Of a stretch of 64,000 bases of DNA, positions 48,423 to 59,393 are shown piece by piece. The notes under the pieces were generated by a model. The model saw only the letters and a program-made list of their open reading frames with translations, was not told the origin of the DNA and ran no database searches. Made by a program: the position numbers and the translations under genes. The stretch lies in assembly GCA_014905825.1 (NCBI GenBank), contig JACGCN010000002.1, forward strand, positions 2,232,001-2,296,000, in the 5' to 3' direction. How positions within the stretch are numbered: the first letter of the stretch is position 1; each line of letters starts with the position of its first letter. The stretch is from Lyophyllum atratum (Eukaryota; Basidiomycota; Agaricomycetes; Agaricales; Lyophyllaceae).

Positions 48423-51400
48423 CTAGTGATCGCTCGCTGGAAGAGCATCGTAGATGGGGCAAAGGTCGTCCCAGGCAGCTGGGAACAGGATGAGCAAAGA
48501 AGCTTAGTATGACTCCCCGGATGGATCACTCACTAGGCTTAGACTGGATGGAAACGGTATCCGTGTCTTCAGCGAAGACGACGGCCAGACCGCTGGAGAG
48601 CGAGAGAAACGTGAGTGAACTGTTGGAACTGATTACATCGAAAGAAACTTACATTTCAAGATGCCAGTCAATGTGGCTTGATCGAGTTTTCGTTACCAAG
48701 GAGCGAAGGGAACACATTTATTAGGGGGAGTCAGAGTGGCCGGTTCTGGGCCGGTTCTGACGTCGGTTTTGAAGTTGGTTTTGATTTCAAATTTTGTGGA
48801 GAACCGTGAGAGAACCGGATGTCACTCTGACCACCCCGGTTCTGGCAGACGGTTCTCCCCTCACCGTCTCCTTGGTTTTACCAGCCATCAGCCGCTTGTT
48901 CAGCAACGTCATGTACTTATCTGAATTTTTAAATGCTTTTATCTTATTCTACTGGCATCCGTTTTCATGCCTCGTCGCACAGACCGTCAAATTCGCGCCG
49001 CAAATCTCCTCAAGGGTTTTATTCGGTTCTTCCGGGAGCATGCTCGTCGCAAGAAACGCAGAGTTCGACGCGACGCACGCTTACGACGTCAGCTAAATCA
49101 CTCTTCTCACATCGATGAAGAATTTTTGGTGGATACTCGGCTTGAAACACTTCAATTTGACGACCTAGCCATGGAGCCCACCTTCGACACAGAATCTAGC
49201 GGCTCCAGTGCTGATTCCAGCTCCGTGACTTCTGAAGGGAGTTGGGAAAGCTCTGATGAGGAAGACGAGGACTCTGAAGGGGCTGATGAAAGTGATGACA
49301 CGGATGACGAGTCAGAGTGGGACTTGGGAATTGAGGGAGATGTCGAGGACTGGGACCCGGAGGATGATGTCGAGTTTCCACGCGTACGGGCCACTACACG
49401 TATGTCAAATTTTGTTCGCGGATCTGTCGAGGACATGTATGCCCACCGTTACGAGGCACCACGCAACCGCATGTCCCGACCACCTGCCGATCTTCGCCAT
49501 ATCCTAGATGTGGATAAACATGACCGACCAGATATCTTTCGACGCGAGCTTCGCGTCTCACCTTACACCTTCGATCGGATGGTCAATCGGCTACTCAGTG
49601 ACTCAGTTTTTTCCAACAACTCGCAAAACGAGCAAATGCCTGTTGAAGACCAGCTCGCCATCACTCTCTACCGCTTCGGACACTTTGGCAACGCAGCTGG
49701 ATTGGATAGTGTTGCGAGGTGGTCAGGGTATGCGAAGGGCACAGTATCTCTTGCAACACGACGTGTCATGACCGCAATTCTTCGCAAGGACTTCATGGAC
49801 ACGGCCGTTCAACCTCCTACGCAAGAAGAAAAGGAGAGGGCCAAACGTTGGGTTGAACGAACCTCTTGTAAAGCCTGGCGTGATGGATGGTGTATGGTTG
49901 ATGGGACTCTTGTGACGCTGTATGACCGTCCGTTCTGGTATGGGGAAAGTTATTTTGATCGAAAATGTAACTATTCATTGAACATTCAGGTGAGTACGTT
50001 GTAGCCTCCATGACTCGGCAATGACTAACATCTGCTTAAGATCATCTCCATGCCCAATCTTCGTATCATCGACTTTGGATATGGCTTCACTGGAAGTACT
50101 CACGATTCGACAGCCTGGGACGAGACGCGCTTCTATCAGGAACATGATTTATTTCTGGAAGGAGAGGAGTTCATTTGGGGTGATTCCGCCTATCCCGTGG
50201 GTGCTGCTACATTACGGCGAACATCATCTGTGATCTTACCAAGGTAGCAGATCGAAACCTGGCTCGTGGCACCATACAAAAGACCGGACCGTGACCTTGA
50301 AGATAACGAGGTATTTAATAATCATGTTTCCATGGTCCGCATTCGGTCCGAGCATGCAATCGGCTTCCTCAAGGGACGATTTCAGTCACTGAAGGGTCTC
50401 CGGATAAACATCAAGAGTGAAGCCACGCACAAATTTGCTACGTATTGGGTGGTGAGCTGCATAGGTCTTCACGCATTTGCCATGATTTGTGAGGCTGAGG
50501 AGCGTGGCGGGTCAAGTGCGGAGGAAACAGATCCATTCGTTGCTGACGGACTATCATCATCGGCACCGTCCTCTGACAGCAGGCTCCCTCCGCCTCCTCC
50601 GCAGATTGGTAGGGGTGTGCCCCGCAGTTTGCATGCAGCTAAAGCACGGCGTGAGAGATTAAAAGCTCAGTTATTTCGTGCCAAGGAGCGGCGGGCATCT
50701 CATCGGCAGCATAGACGTGATGAAGGGCAGAGTTCGGAGGATAGTGGGTCAGACGATGGCTTCTAGATATCATGATTCTGTAGACAGAATAAGACAAGCT
50801 TCAATTTGTTCTGTCTACGATGACTTTTTACTCAAGTATCAAGCTGTACGGTGTACCAGGGTGCGGACTCGAGGGTAAGAACATACCATAGGGAGCAAGG
50901 GCCTCCCAATCATCCACACCATTGGCACTTGAAGAGGAAGAAGTGGAAAAGGAAGCATCGGATATAGACATGTCGGTGAATAGGGATGGCTGGGATGATG
51001 GCGTTGCCGAGGCGTGTGACGATGTCGATGGCCCAAGATCTGTTATGTTCTGTTGTCGCAGTCGAGCCAACTGCAACTCATGTTGCAATCGCATCTTTTC
51101 CATCTTTGCCTCGTGCTTCACCCGTCGCTTGTCTGCCCTCTCCTCTTTCTTACTCTCTATCATCGCCAGTTTTGCCTGAAGAATTGCCTTCTCCGATTCC
51201 ACCTTCACCCGTGCCGCAGCCTCCACCTTAGTCCTCGCAAGATCCAACTCTTTCTGGCGACTAACTTCTTCAGCCTGAGCGATAGCGGTGAATTCCTCCA
51301 TCTTGGACTTCTTCGCAGGAGGCTTCCCAGGGACTGCCGGCTTAGATGTCCCAGCTCGCGCGGGTGTCTTCCCTCCTAGAGCCTCCTCAAGCTTGCGCTT

Positions 51401-54400
51401 TGCGTTGCCGGCCACAGTGATGTCTGAAACCTCAGGCTTGATGGGTGTAGCATGAGTCGGAGGAGGCAGCTTTGGTGTGGCGAGGGCCTCTGCTGCCAGC
51501 AAGGATGGGTGCGGGAGATCATCGTCATCGTCGGCAGGTGAGTTATCATCTGATATGTCAATCTCTCCTATGATCTCAACCTCCCCATCGCCAGTCGCCA
51601 GTGCCGACATCTCAATTTCGGTGCCACTATGTCCTATCCCCGTGGGTACGAGGTTCGGCCGCTCAGCGATGAGATCTTTCATATCAAAAAACCATGGACA
51701 GATTTCCTTGATTGCCTCTAGAAGGGACACCGGTGAGTTGTTTGCATTTCCGCGACGTGTACACATACTCACTCCACTTATTAGTGAGCTTATTATCTTG
51801 GGTCATGTCGATATCACTCTCGCGAACTATTCCAGCGCCCGTCTCACCCATCTCCGCCATGTAACCTCGTGTTATTTCCCCCATCCTATGTAACGTGAAA
51901 GTGAGTCCTGTGTGTTGCTCGTTACAGACAAATGAGGTACCTCTTCAACCTGTTCTTTATCTTCTCAGCCCATGCATTACGAAGCTTAGAAGCCGTTTTT
52001 GGGTTGGTCTTCTGTGCATCGACGACGGCCTGGATTGATGGCCCGTACTTCGCATGTGCCTCGAAGACAAGAACAGCAAGATCCCAGTGCCAGTCCGTCT
52101 TGCTTCTACCTCCACCATGAGTTGTCGAGGCATGGGCACCCGGGGACGGGAACAGACCCTGTTTGATGTCCTTGTCGTCGGTTATCGACGCAATCAGCTT
52201 CTCCGTCAAACCTTTTTCGGTCCAGCTGTGGCCGAGGTCAACTCTCGTGGGTGTTGCATCACGCTACGTGGGACTCACTCAAGTTTAGATGCTTCTGCCG
52301 CAGCCTGGCCAGCTGCTCTAGTCTTCCCTCGGGTCGTCGGCGCCTCTTCTAGATCGGGAGACCCCTCAATGTGGTCCTCATTTCGAGCCTTCTTGCCTCG
52401 TGACTTTGCTGGAGTCTTCGGCCCTGGCTTAGACGTCGACTTGGCAGCCCCTTTTTTCGGTGGCATGGGTTGAAGCAGAAAGGAGGTCAAAGATGGTTGC
52501 AAGCTTGTATGAACACGCGCAGGCGGCAGGAGATGGAACGTGTCTTGGAAAAGATGTTTTAATTTTATTTAAATAAATATTTTTATCGAAAACACCAAAT
52601 TGCCCATGTTAACGAGAACCAGAGAGCAAGAACCGGCCGGTTCTTGAGCAGAACCAACTACAGGAGTTGGTTCACCGGTTCTCGAGATCTCGGTTCCTCC
52701 CACGGTTCTGGGCCAAAAATCCCTTCCAGAACCGACTTCAAAACCAACCTCAGAACCGGCCCAGAACCGGCCACTCTGACTCCCCCTATTAACAGCTCAC
52801 CAATGCAAGATCCAAGGTCCAGGATTGTCGGTAGTGAAACGGAAGGTGACATTGTCACTGGTAGCGCCTCCAATAGAGACGACGTCGCGACGGACCTGAG
52901 AAAAGAATCAGCTTCGCATTGACTGTGGCGAGGACGATATCACATACCGGGTTTTCGTAGTTGTATACAGAGCTTCCAGCGCTTCGGATGACATCGAAGG
53001 TATGCTATGGGGATACAATGGATCAGCTATACGATCACTTGGTGAGCGGAACCAACTGAAAATCTTACCCCATGCAAATGAAACGGATGCTAACATCAAA
53101 GTTGAGCGTGAGTATGAATGCGAAGGCGACGCAGGTATGAACTCACGGGGCTGCCAACAGTTCCACCAGGAAGTGAGATTTCGATGACCTTGTTGGGTGG
53201 CAAGGCATAAACACTCCCCGCAGGAAGCAGATCCTGCGCAGTCCGAGCGCCACTGATGATCTGGAGCAAGACAGGGGCGGTCGGCGGGGCGAAGTGTGCG
53301 CCGTTGACGGTGAACTGGGCGTTTGCGAATGCGATGGCCAAGTTGATCGATACATCGGCACCACCAGCATTGTGAGCTCCAGGGGCGCCGGGGTTGGTCA
53401 GTGGGTGCAAATTGGTCTCAAGCATCGGGTTGGAAAGCGAAGACGTCGTGGTGGGGTCGGCAACTGCAGCGCCAGAATAGCGAAGAATAGCCGAGTTGAT
53501 ACCGCCTGTAAAATCGACACCCTTGCCAGCATTAGGCTTCGCGCGAACCCAGTAGTTTCCAGCAGCTTGATTGGCGGTGAGGACGAAGGAATAACGTTGG
53601 CCTGCGAAGATTTGAATGGAATCAACTGTCAAGGGAGTGACGTTAACGCTGTCAACCTCGATGATGTTCTGTGGAGCAAACATCAGGGCCCATCCGCATT
53701 CAAAAACATATCAGGCCACATGGACGTACCAAGGTGTGTCCGTCGATCGAGAAAGTATAGTTGGGGTCGCAAGAAATGGAGACAAGGCGGAAGCGGTAGC
53801 GCTTATCTTTCTCGACGTTGATGACGGCCAAAGGGGAAGTTGCGCCAGCGGGCGCTCTCCCAAGACCATTGATGAGAGTCGCATCAGGGGTCGGGACCAA
53901 TCCAGCCGAGGGCGCTGGGACATGATACCTTGATGATCAGGTGGGGGTCAGTCAGAAGTGGAGAATTAATCATGGCGACTGACCAATCTGCGAGAGTGAT
54001 AACGGTCGAATCTGCGAGATGAAATCTAAGAACTGGTGTCAAATAACGGAGGTGAGGGAAAAGGCGAACCGTCATCAACATCGTAACTAATAAGAACTTG
54101 TTAGAAAGATGTCATGGTTCATTGGATAACGGTTCTTACAGTGATCTGTGTGGGTCGGCTGGGTCATATACCACAAACGCTCCACGGAGTCCATCACAAT
54201 ATTGTGTTGCTACGAAGAACGAAGTTGATGTATAGTTCAGGAAGCGATCGATAAGATGGAACTCACACAGATGGGAATGGTACCAGAAAGTACCGGCCTG
54301 GTCCGGCACAGCAAAGTCGTAGAGGAACGAGTGTCCGGGCGCGATAGGACACTGGGTTACTCCCACAGGACCATCTGCCCAGCTGGATCCCTTCTGGAAG

Positions 54401-54833
54401 AATCCGTGCCAGTGCTAAGATGAGACGGTTAGATGCGGGGTTTACACACGCTTGGCACCTCAACGTACGATGCTAGTACTCTTCAACATGGTATTATCGG
54501 TCAAAGAGTCAATAACATTTAGTTGGAACCTGTCACCCTAGAAGCGGTGTCAGAACCGCAAAAGCGCTGCAGATAGAGGGTAAGTCACCTTATTCCCGGT
54601 GATAAGGGGTCCAGGAAATGCGACATTAGTCTCCGTGCTCCCAGCTAGGACCGCACTAAAGGTAAGTCATTTGTCAGTTATACAATAGCGTTGGCTGTTG
54701 AGAGAAAAATGTACGAGCGGGTGAAGCCATCAGGCGCGATGTCGGCGTTCAGGATGTGCAGATCGGTGACAGGACCCACCCCAGCAAAGGCCGCAGTTAC
54801 GAGAGAGAACACAAAGGAAGTCGACAAGAACAT
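48423..54833 (-). CDS. laccase (multicopper oxidase), split by a transposon in an intron
   Basis: From ATG 54833 ([18 protein letters not shown], signal peptide) to TAG 48425-48423. All four copper signatures are present: [33 protein letters not shown] and HCHIDWHLEIGLAVVF; the protein ends [12 protein letters not shown]. It is a secreted phenol oxidase of the lignin or pigment type. The T1 axial position is Leu (in EIGLAV). HPFHLHG lies on a 21-nt exon. The exon ending WILHC stops at 52801 and the next begins with CHIDWH at 48676; between them is a 4,124-nt intron, 4,065 nt of which is a transposon. Without element and one target copy the intron would be 56 nt. Unless this intron is still spliced, the product would lose the last copper motif. 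Confidence 0.93.
48720..48722. repeat. target-site duplication ATT, left copy
   Basis: ATT directly precedes the left terminal repeat and is repeated at 52788-52790 directly after the right one. Confidence 0.7.
48723..48760 (+). repeat. left terminal inverted repeat
   Basis: 38 bases, identical to the reverse complement of 52750-52787. A weaker match extends about 20 bases further in. Confidence 0.9.
48967..50766 (+). CDS. PIF/Harbinger-type DDE transposase
   Basis: Exons 48967-49989, 50041-50196 and 50251-50766 give 564 residues. The N-terminus is basic ([10 protein letters not shown]) followed by a long acidic Ser/Asp/Glu region. A helix-turn-helix-like part reads [19 protein letters not shown]. 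The nuclease (DDE_Tnp_4) shows Asp in WCMVDGTL, Asp in [11 protein letters not shown] and Glu in [15 protein letters not shown], plus FIWGDSAYP. These are the three catalytic acids. The C-terminus is Arg/Glu rich and Ser rich. Both introns restore the catalytic core, supporting a functional gene. It converges with the Myb-like gene, three bases apart. Confidence 0.9.
50770..52466 (-). CDS. Myb/SANT-like partner protein of the transposon
   Basis: From ATG 52466 ([15 protein letters not shown]). A Lys/Pro-rich arm is followed by a Trp-rich Myb/SANT-like trihelix ([69 protein letters not shown]), an acidic region, and a long charged coiled coil ([28 protein letters not shown]). In PIF/Harbinger elements such a second protein binds the element ends and helps the transposase enter the nucleus. 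Introns join TEKG to the first exon and WK to AIKE. A last intron gives APYES at 50770; unspliced, the frame would run to 50828 instead. Confidence 0.82.
50780..50818. terminator. hairpin between convergent transposon genes
   Basis: Ten-base perfect inverted repeat, GTAGACAGAA (50780-50789) and TTCTGTCTAC (50809-50818), with a 19-base loop. It follows the transposase stop on the plus strand. On the minus strand it lies in the last intron of the Myb-like gene, or in its coding tail if that intron is not used. Confidence 0.4.
52750..52787 (-). repeat. right terminal inverted repeat
   Basis: Exact reverse complement of 48723-48760, followed by ATT at 52788-52790. Confidence 0.9.
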
Positions 54834-55335
54834 TACTGCAGTGGTCGAGACACGAAGATATTCTAGATTGAAGCAACTCGACGTCAAAGCGCCCTTTTAT
54901 CTGAGAAGCGTGAGTATCAGCCGTAAGCCAGAAAATACATCAGCCCCAAGGACTTACCTCTTCCCTTCTCACATATATCAGCGCAGTGTTGTCGAGCGGT
55001 CTCGGTAGTCCGAATGTAAGTTACACAAACTGGTACGAATAGAAATGAAGGGTCGCATTCCGACGGGGAACCGCTAAGAGAAGCAGTGCCTTGAATGTGA
55101 GGAGTCACACAGGAGTACTGGTAAGCAGAACATTCGCCGGCAGGTAAGCTCTTTCAGGCCACTCACTGATGCGGACGTTCGGCAGCGAAATGAGCGCGGG
55201 ATCTATCATTCAGGTGGCAACGCCGTTGTGAGAATCGGAGTAGACTGCGCAATTTGCATGAGCTAAGAAGTAGATTCAAATGCATATAAGGCCGAGCGAA
55301 CCTACCCATACTGTCAAGTCCCCATTTCTCTAACA
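54834..55335. other. divergent promoter region of laccase and small secreted protein
   Basis: Contains a TATA-like ATAAAAGG (complement, about 54894-54901) about 60 bases before the laccase ATG, and a TATAAG at 55285-55290 about 45 bases before the small secreted gene. No metal- or xenobiotic-response element was confirmed. Confidence 0.4.
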
Positions 55336-55658
55336 ATGTTGTGCAAATCTTTCTTCGCTGTCATCGCCCTTGTTGCTGCTTCTAACGCCGCGGTACGTGG
55401 TCATCTTCTCAGAGTAGACGCTATACGGTCGCTCAACGATTTGCAGACTGTCCCCGAAGGCAACAGAGTCCTGACTGCACAGAGAGTATACCACACCGTC
55501 GTTGATACATCTCCGTTCTTGGTGGATAGAACCACAGTGGTGGTGTGGACGTAAGCAAGGAGCGACACGTCTCTTTGTCAGTGAGAACTCACCGTCATCG
55601 CAGGCAAAGCCCAAGCATTACTGCTACGTCGAGTGTAGTCATCCAGACTCCCGCCTGA
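55336..55658 (+). CDS. small secreted protein, 71 residues
   Basis: Exons 55336-55392, 55447-55550 and 55604-55658 give 71 residues. The first exon is a signal peptide, MLCKSFFAVIALVAASNAA, with a typical h-region and AxA-like cleavage site. The mature part has no Cys and begins TVPEGNRVLTAQRV, ending TATSSVVIQTPA. A TATA-like TATAAG lies about 45 bases upstream. I do not recognise it. It diverges from the laccase gene, so the two could be co-regulated; that is inference from position. Confidence 0.7.
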
Positions 55659-56602
55659 TCCCCATGTTAGTCTGGTTTGACAAAGTTACCAACCGTATCA
55701 TGACTTACTTAGACGTAGTAGTGAAGAAACTCGCTGCCAATATGCTTCTGACCGAGCTTGGATCGTTATCCCCGCACGAATCTTCCGAATGTTGACTTGA
55801 TAATGATACCAAAGTTTCAGACATAGATCTCTTGATCTGAGTAGAAGATACATCAGTTTTGACGGGTTGCGATCTGTAAGGCGATCGAGGCCCGTTCCTT
55901 GATTACGCTGTGCTTGTTTCAACGTAGATCTGATACTTGCATTGTCGGACAGGACCCGCCCCGCTCAATGGCAAAGAAGTGTGGGAGCCGGCCTGTACGT
56001 GATAGCCATCCATGAACAGCCTAACCTATCTGAGACCTCGGCCCCTCATCGTGATGACAATCACGGAGAGAAAAGTCCAGGACAGGCGATTGCAATTTGG
56101 AATACGAGGGTAGGCGCGCTGGACACGGCGCTTGCCCTCCAGTGATGCGAAAAGGCAGGAGATACGGTCCGCACGTTGTTTTACCAGCCGCTCTGCTTAG
56201 AAAGGGAGGATAACGATAGATTATCCGGTAGACCAGGATTTCAGGTGGGATGATAGCGCGAGCAAGAGGAGTACTAGTACTGCCTGTTGTCGTAAGCCCA
56301 GCGGGACAAACACAAACAGCACGTTTTGATCTATTCCGATAAGTCGCCGAGTCCTCCTCCATGATCGATTTCAGCGCAACTCATCCATGGCCCTGAACGA
56401 ATTCCCGTTCAGATATCCCCTCTACAGTATGCACGTTTATAGATCATTAAGGAACGCTTCACACTTCGCATATCACCCGGTATACCTTTCATCTTGCGGT
56501 AAAAACTCTCGCGGCGCACACGAATTAACCATGTAGGGCTGAGCCTTTTGTGGCCGTTTGATATCCCCGACATCGTTTCCATTATTGGACGCTGGAGGTA
56601 AT

Positions 56603-56852
56603 AGGGGTGGTCAATTCTAAAGTTCATCTTTTAGTTCAGTTCATCGGTCAATGAAACCTTACGGGATTACCCATGAACTGCGTCTTTAGAATTGAGGGCA
56701 GCAGTTCGTCCAACAGTTCATCGATGGAGACACTGGAAAGAACGGTGGCAAGCAACAGCAGTTCGTCGAGTGCATCAGACGGGGCTTGAAAATGCTCTGT
56801 GCCTGACGCGATGAGCTGAACTAAAAGATGAACTTTAGAATTGACCACCCCT
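56603..56852. mobile_element. 250-bp MITE with 43-bp terminal inverted repeats
   Basis: The left arm (56603-56645) begins AGGGGTGGTCAATTCTAAAG and its reverse complement forms the right end at 56810-56852, with one mismatch in 43. AAT flanks both sides, a 3-bp target duplication like that of the laccase-borne element. No gene is encoded. The terminal AGGGG start resembles the big element, though the inner repeat differs. Confidence 0.85.
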
Positions 56853-58945
56853 AATCTCTGCATACGACGGTGCTCCCGACGCCAAATACCCCTACGATGA
56901 AGCCCCTTACAGCACTGTACATCCAGGTAAGTGCTCAAATATTGTCTCGGATTCATTTCGTAGATGAACGCTTAGCGCATAGAACGCTTGGAACATCGAC
57001 TCGACAACATTTGTCAAACATCAGCTGCTTCTCTCGGGTCTATGGAGTCTATAAATCTCATCCTAGGACTTCGTGGAATGAAATGGTCAAGTCATTCCAG
57101 TTATGCGTCTGCGGACTCAGCTAGAGGATTCATGACATGATTTGCATAAATTCCGCAGCCTACTACGATTGCCTTGTAGGCGCTACCCGTCAGATCGTAA
57201 TCGAGTTTTAAAAATGCCATGGAGGCGCTAAAGAAACTCCTTCGGCGATCTCTATGCGACATCCGTCAGGATCTTGCAACGAGTCGAACTTACGAAAGCT
57301 TCACAACATATGCTAGCTTCCTTTGCATGTGAATCGGCTCCTGATACTACGCATCTCAGGGTTCGTGCCCATCAACGAACGGCGATATCTGTGCTGACCG
57401 ACGAGTAGGGTTCTGGCCATGGCTCCGATAACATGTTCCTCTTGGTCTGTCACATATCTCCAAGTAGAGCTCAATCCCGCTCGACTCGCTCATTACATTT
57501 CCGTATCTATCAATTATCTTTCGTATGGATGTAAGATTTCTCATTAGAGGCTTTTTCGACACTTCTCTCTCTCAGAGTAAGCCTTGATCATGATCAATAC
57601 TTATGCAGAACGCTAATTATTGACCTGATCCGACGCCCAGGCTCTGCTCAAGAGAAGCCTGGCGCATACCTACACACGCGACAATCGGCTCGTCCGTGCG
57701 TACCTGTCTTTAGGTCTATGTACATACCAGGTTGACAGCTAGGATGCCGGCCGAACCAGGATGTGCCTACGCCGCCCCGCCGTCGGCCTCTGCGATCATC
57801 GCTTAGAGAACAAAGATCACGCCAACCCAGGGGTGAGCTGCCGGCCGGGTACGAGTACCACTGACTCATCGGCCATCCTCGACGGCGGTATTTTCTGTGC
57901 CTGTATCAGATTATACGTTACTGCCTCACATGACGAAGTTCTTCGGCGGGATGGCGGTGGTACTTCAAATAATCTGTTCATGATGCGACGTGCGCTGAAA
58001 ATAGGATCGCAGCATAGAGTCGGTGCCCCGTCATCGAACTTCAACCACTGCGAGAGGATTGGAGTCAAGAATAGAGATTCAAGACATCGCAAAAGCGGGC
58101 TGTATTTTCTCTAAGGACGCTATCGACATACTTACCATCTGCGTGGAGGATTTTATTCTCGGTCTCGGCCCTGGCTAAACATGCGTCACTGCGCAGTCCC
58201 AGAGATCAACACTACAGCCGGGATACCAAACTTGTGGGCGATACGGGTGGCTATCTCAGAGGAAGAAGCGTTTAATCGCTCCCGCAGCTCGCGAAAGACT
58301 TAACCCCAGAACCGTAATCGTCTCGACTCTCACAGAAGCTCTGGTCGCGATATCCCAGAGGAAACGTGCATATCGATTGGCCGTCCAGGAAACACGATCC
58401 CTGACTGCGGACACAGATGGGGTCATGCAGATCGCAAAGTGAAATCTTCGAGAGAGACGCGCGATGTCGGAAGCATCAGTAGCGCTTTACGCTGTAATGG
58501 GAATAAGAATCAGTGCTTCGTGCTGCGGTTGCTTCAGAATTGGGTAAAGTTTGAAGGGCGTATGCGGTAGCTAAGAACCGGAAAGCTAGGCTTGCGCGAC
58601 CTCGGACGATGAGGCGGTGATACGGGGTCCATACAGCAGGGTGACTACGACGGCCGCAGAATGAGAGGACTGACTGCGCAAAGAAATCTGGAATCATAAC
58701 ATCCGTCCAATGTTATTGCTCAAATCCACCATATTGAGCAGTAAGTCTCGCAGGGCCTGTTGTACGGCTAATCTCTGTGGCAAAGGGTGACAGTAATGAA
58801 ATCCTGAAATGAACACGACACGATCCTGAGGTACACCATAGTATATACAGCCGTATGTCAGTAAAGTTTGGTCCGAGGCCCCGCTCGCCGATCCCAACAT
58901 TTGAGACGACAGCCTATCAAACAACGCATCAGAAGAATCACACGC

Positions 58946-59101
58946 TCGTCTTTGGCAACTTTTGGTACTTTTAAAAGTTCCAAAAGTCGCCAAAAGCTGT
59001 TTATCCTCGCTACTTTCAAAAGCAATGGTGGGTTGCTTGTGAAAGTTGATTTCAGGTTTTGAACAACTTTTGAAAGTAGCAAAAGTTGCTCAAAACTACG
59101 A
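58946..59101. repeat. imperfect inverted repeat, possible MITE
   Basis: Arms of about 42 bases at each end, both rich in CAACTTTTG and AAAAGTT, match in reverse complement at roughly 85 percent by eye. The outer ends read TCGT and ACGA, with CGC on both sides. It may be a foldback element, or a hairpin of other origin. Confidence 0.5.
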
Positions 59102-59393
59102 CGCAAAGCACTTTAAGAGTCACAGAGATCCATTTTATCTCTCTGGGACCTCGGCTCGGAGTATGCAGTTACCCCTACGCCAGATCAGTATCAGATACTC
59201 AATTTCGACATTGAAAGGCTTATTTCGCAAAGATCATGCGGGCAACACAGGATACCTAAGTTTAAAGTTATCGTCGTGGCAGAGATCACTTCACAGAACG
59301 TTCAGACGAACTGAGGACTTCGGCTCACTCCGCCTCTACATTTTATCAAATATTTGCAAAGTACATGGTTGTTACATTTGGTACGTGTACTCT

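Larger units (their letters stand above)
48723..52787. mobile_element. PIF/Harbinger-like DNA transposon, apparently full length
   Basis: 4,065 bp bounded by inverted repeats that start AGGGGGAGTC and end GACTCCCCCT, with ATT duplicated on both sides. It contains a DDE_Tnp_4-type transposase gene (48967-50766, plus) and a Myb/SANT-like gene (52466-50770, minus), the two-gene content expected of PIF/Harbinger elements. Both genes have intact frames after splicing. Near both ends the octamer CCGGTTCT or its complement recurs several times, a likely protein-binding site. It sits inside an intron of the laccase. TIR identity and intact genes suggest a recent, possibly still active insertion. Confidence 0.9.
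55659..59393. other. 3.7 kb without a recognisable gene, containing repeats
   Basis: Frames are short and do not resemble known families. A MITE (56603-56852) and another inverted repeat (58946-59101) lie within. The stretch may be decayed mobile or duplicated DNA. Confidence 0.45.

Noticed and set aside
48719..48723. A 5-bp TATTA target duplication around the transposon
   Set aside because: It is also present on both sides, but taking AGGGGG as the tip gives ATT, and the nearby MITE fits a 3-bp duplication with an AGGGG tip. The 3-bp reading is preferred.
53080..53110. Loss of copper motif L3 from the laccase
   Set aside because: The motif is present once a 21-nt exon between two introns is recognised.
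58868..59062. Coding potential in the 58.9-59.1 kb repeat
   Set aside because: The frames follow from the inverted repeat; no domain.
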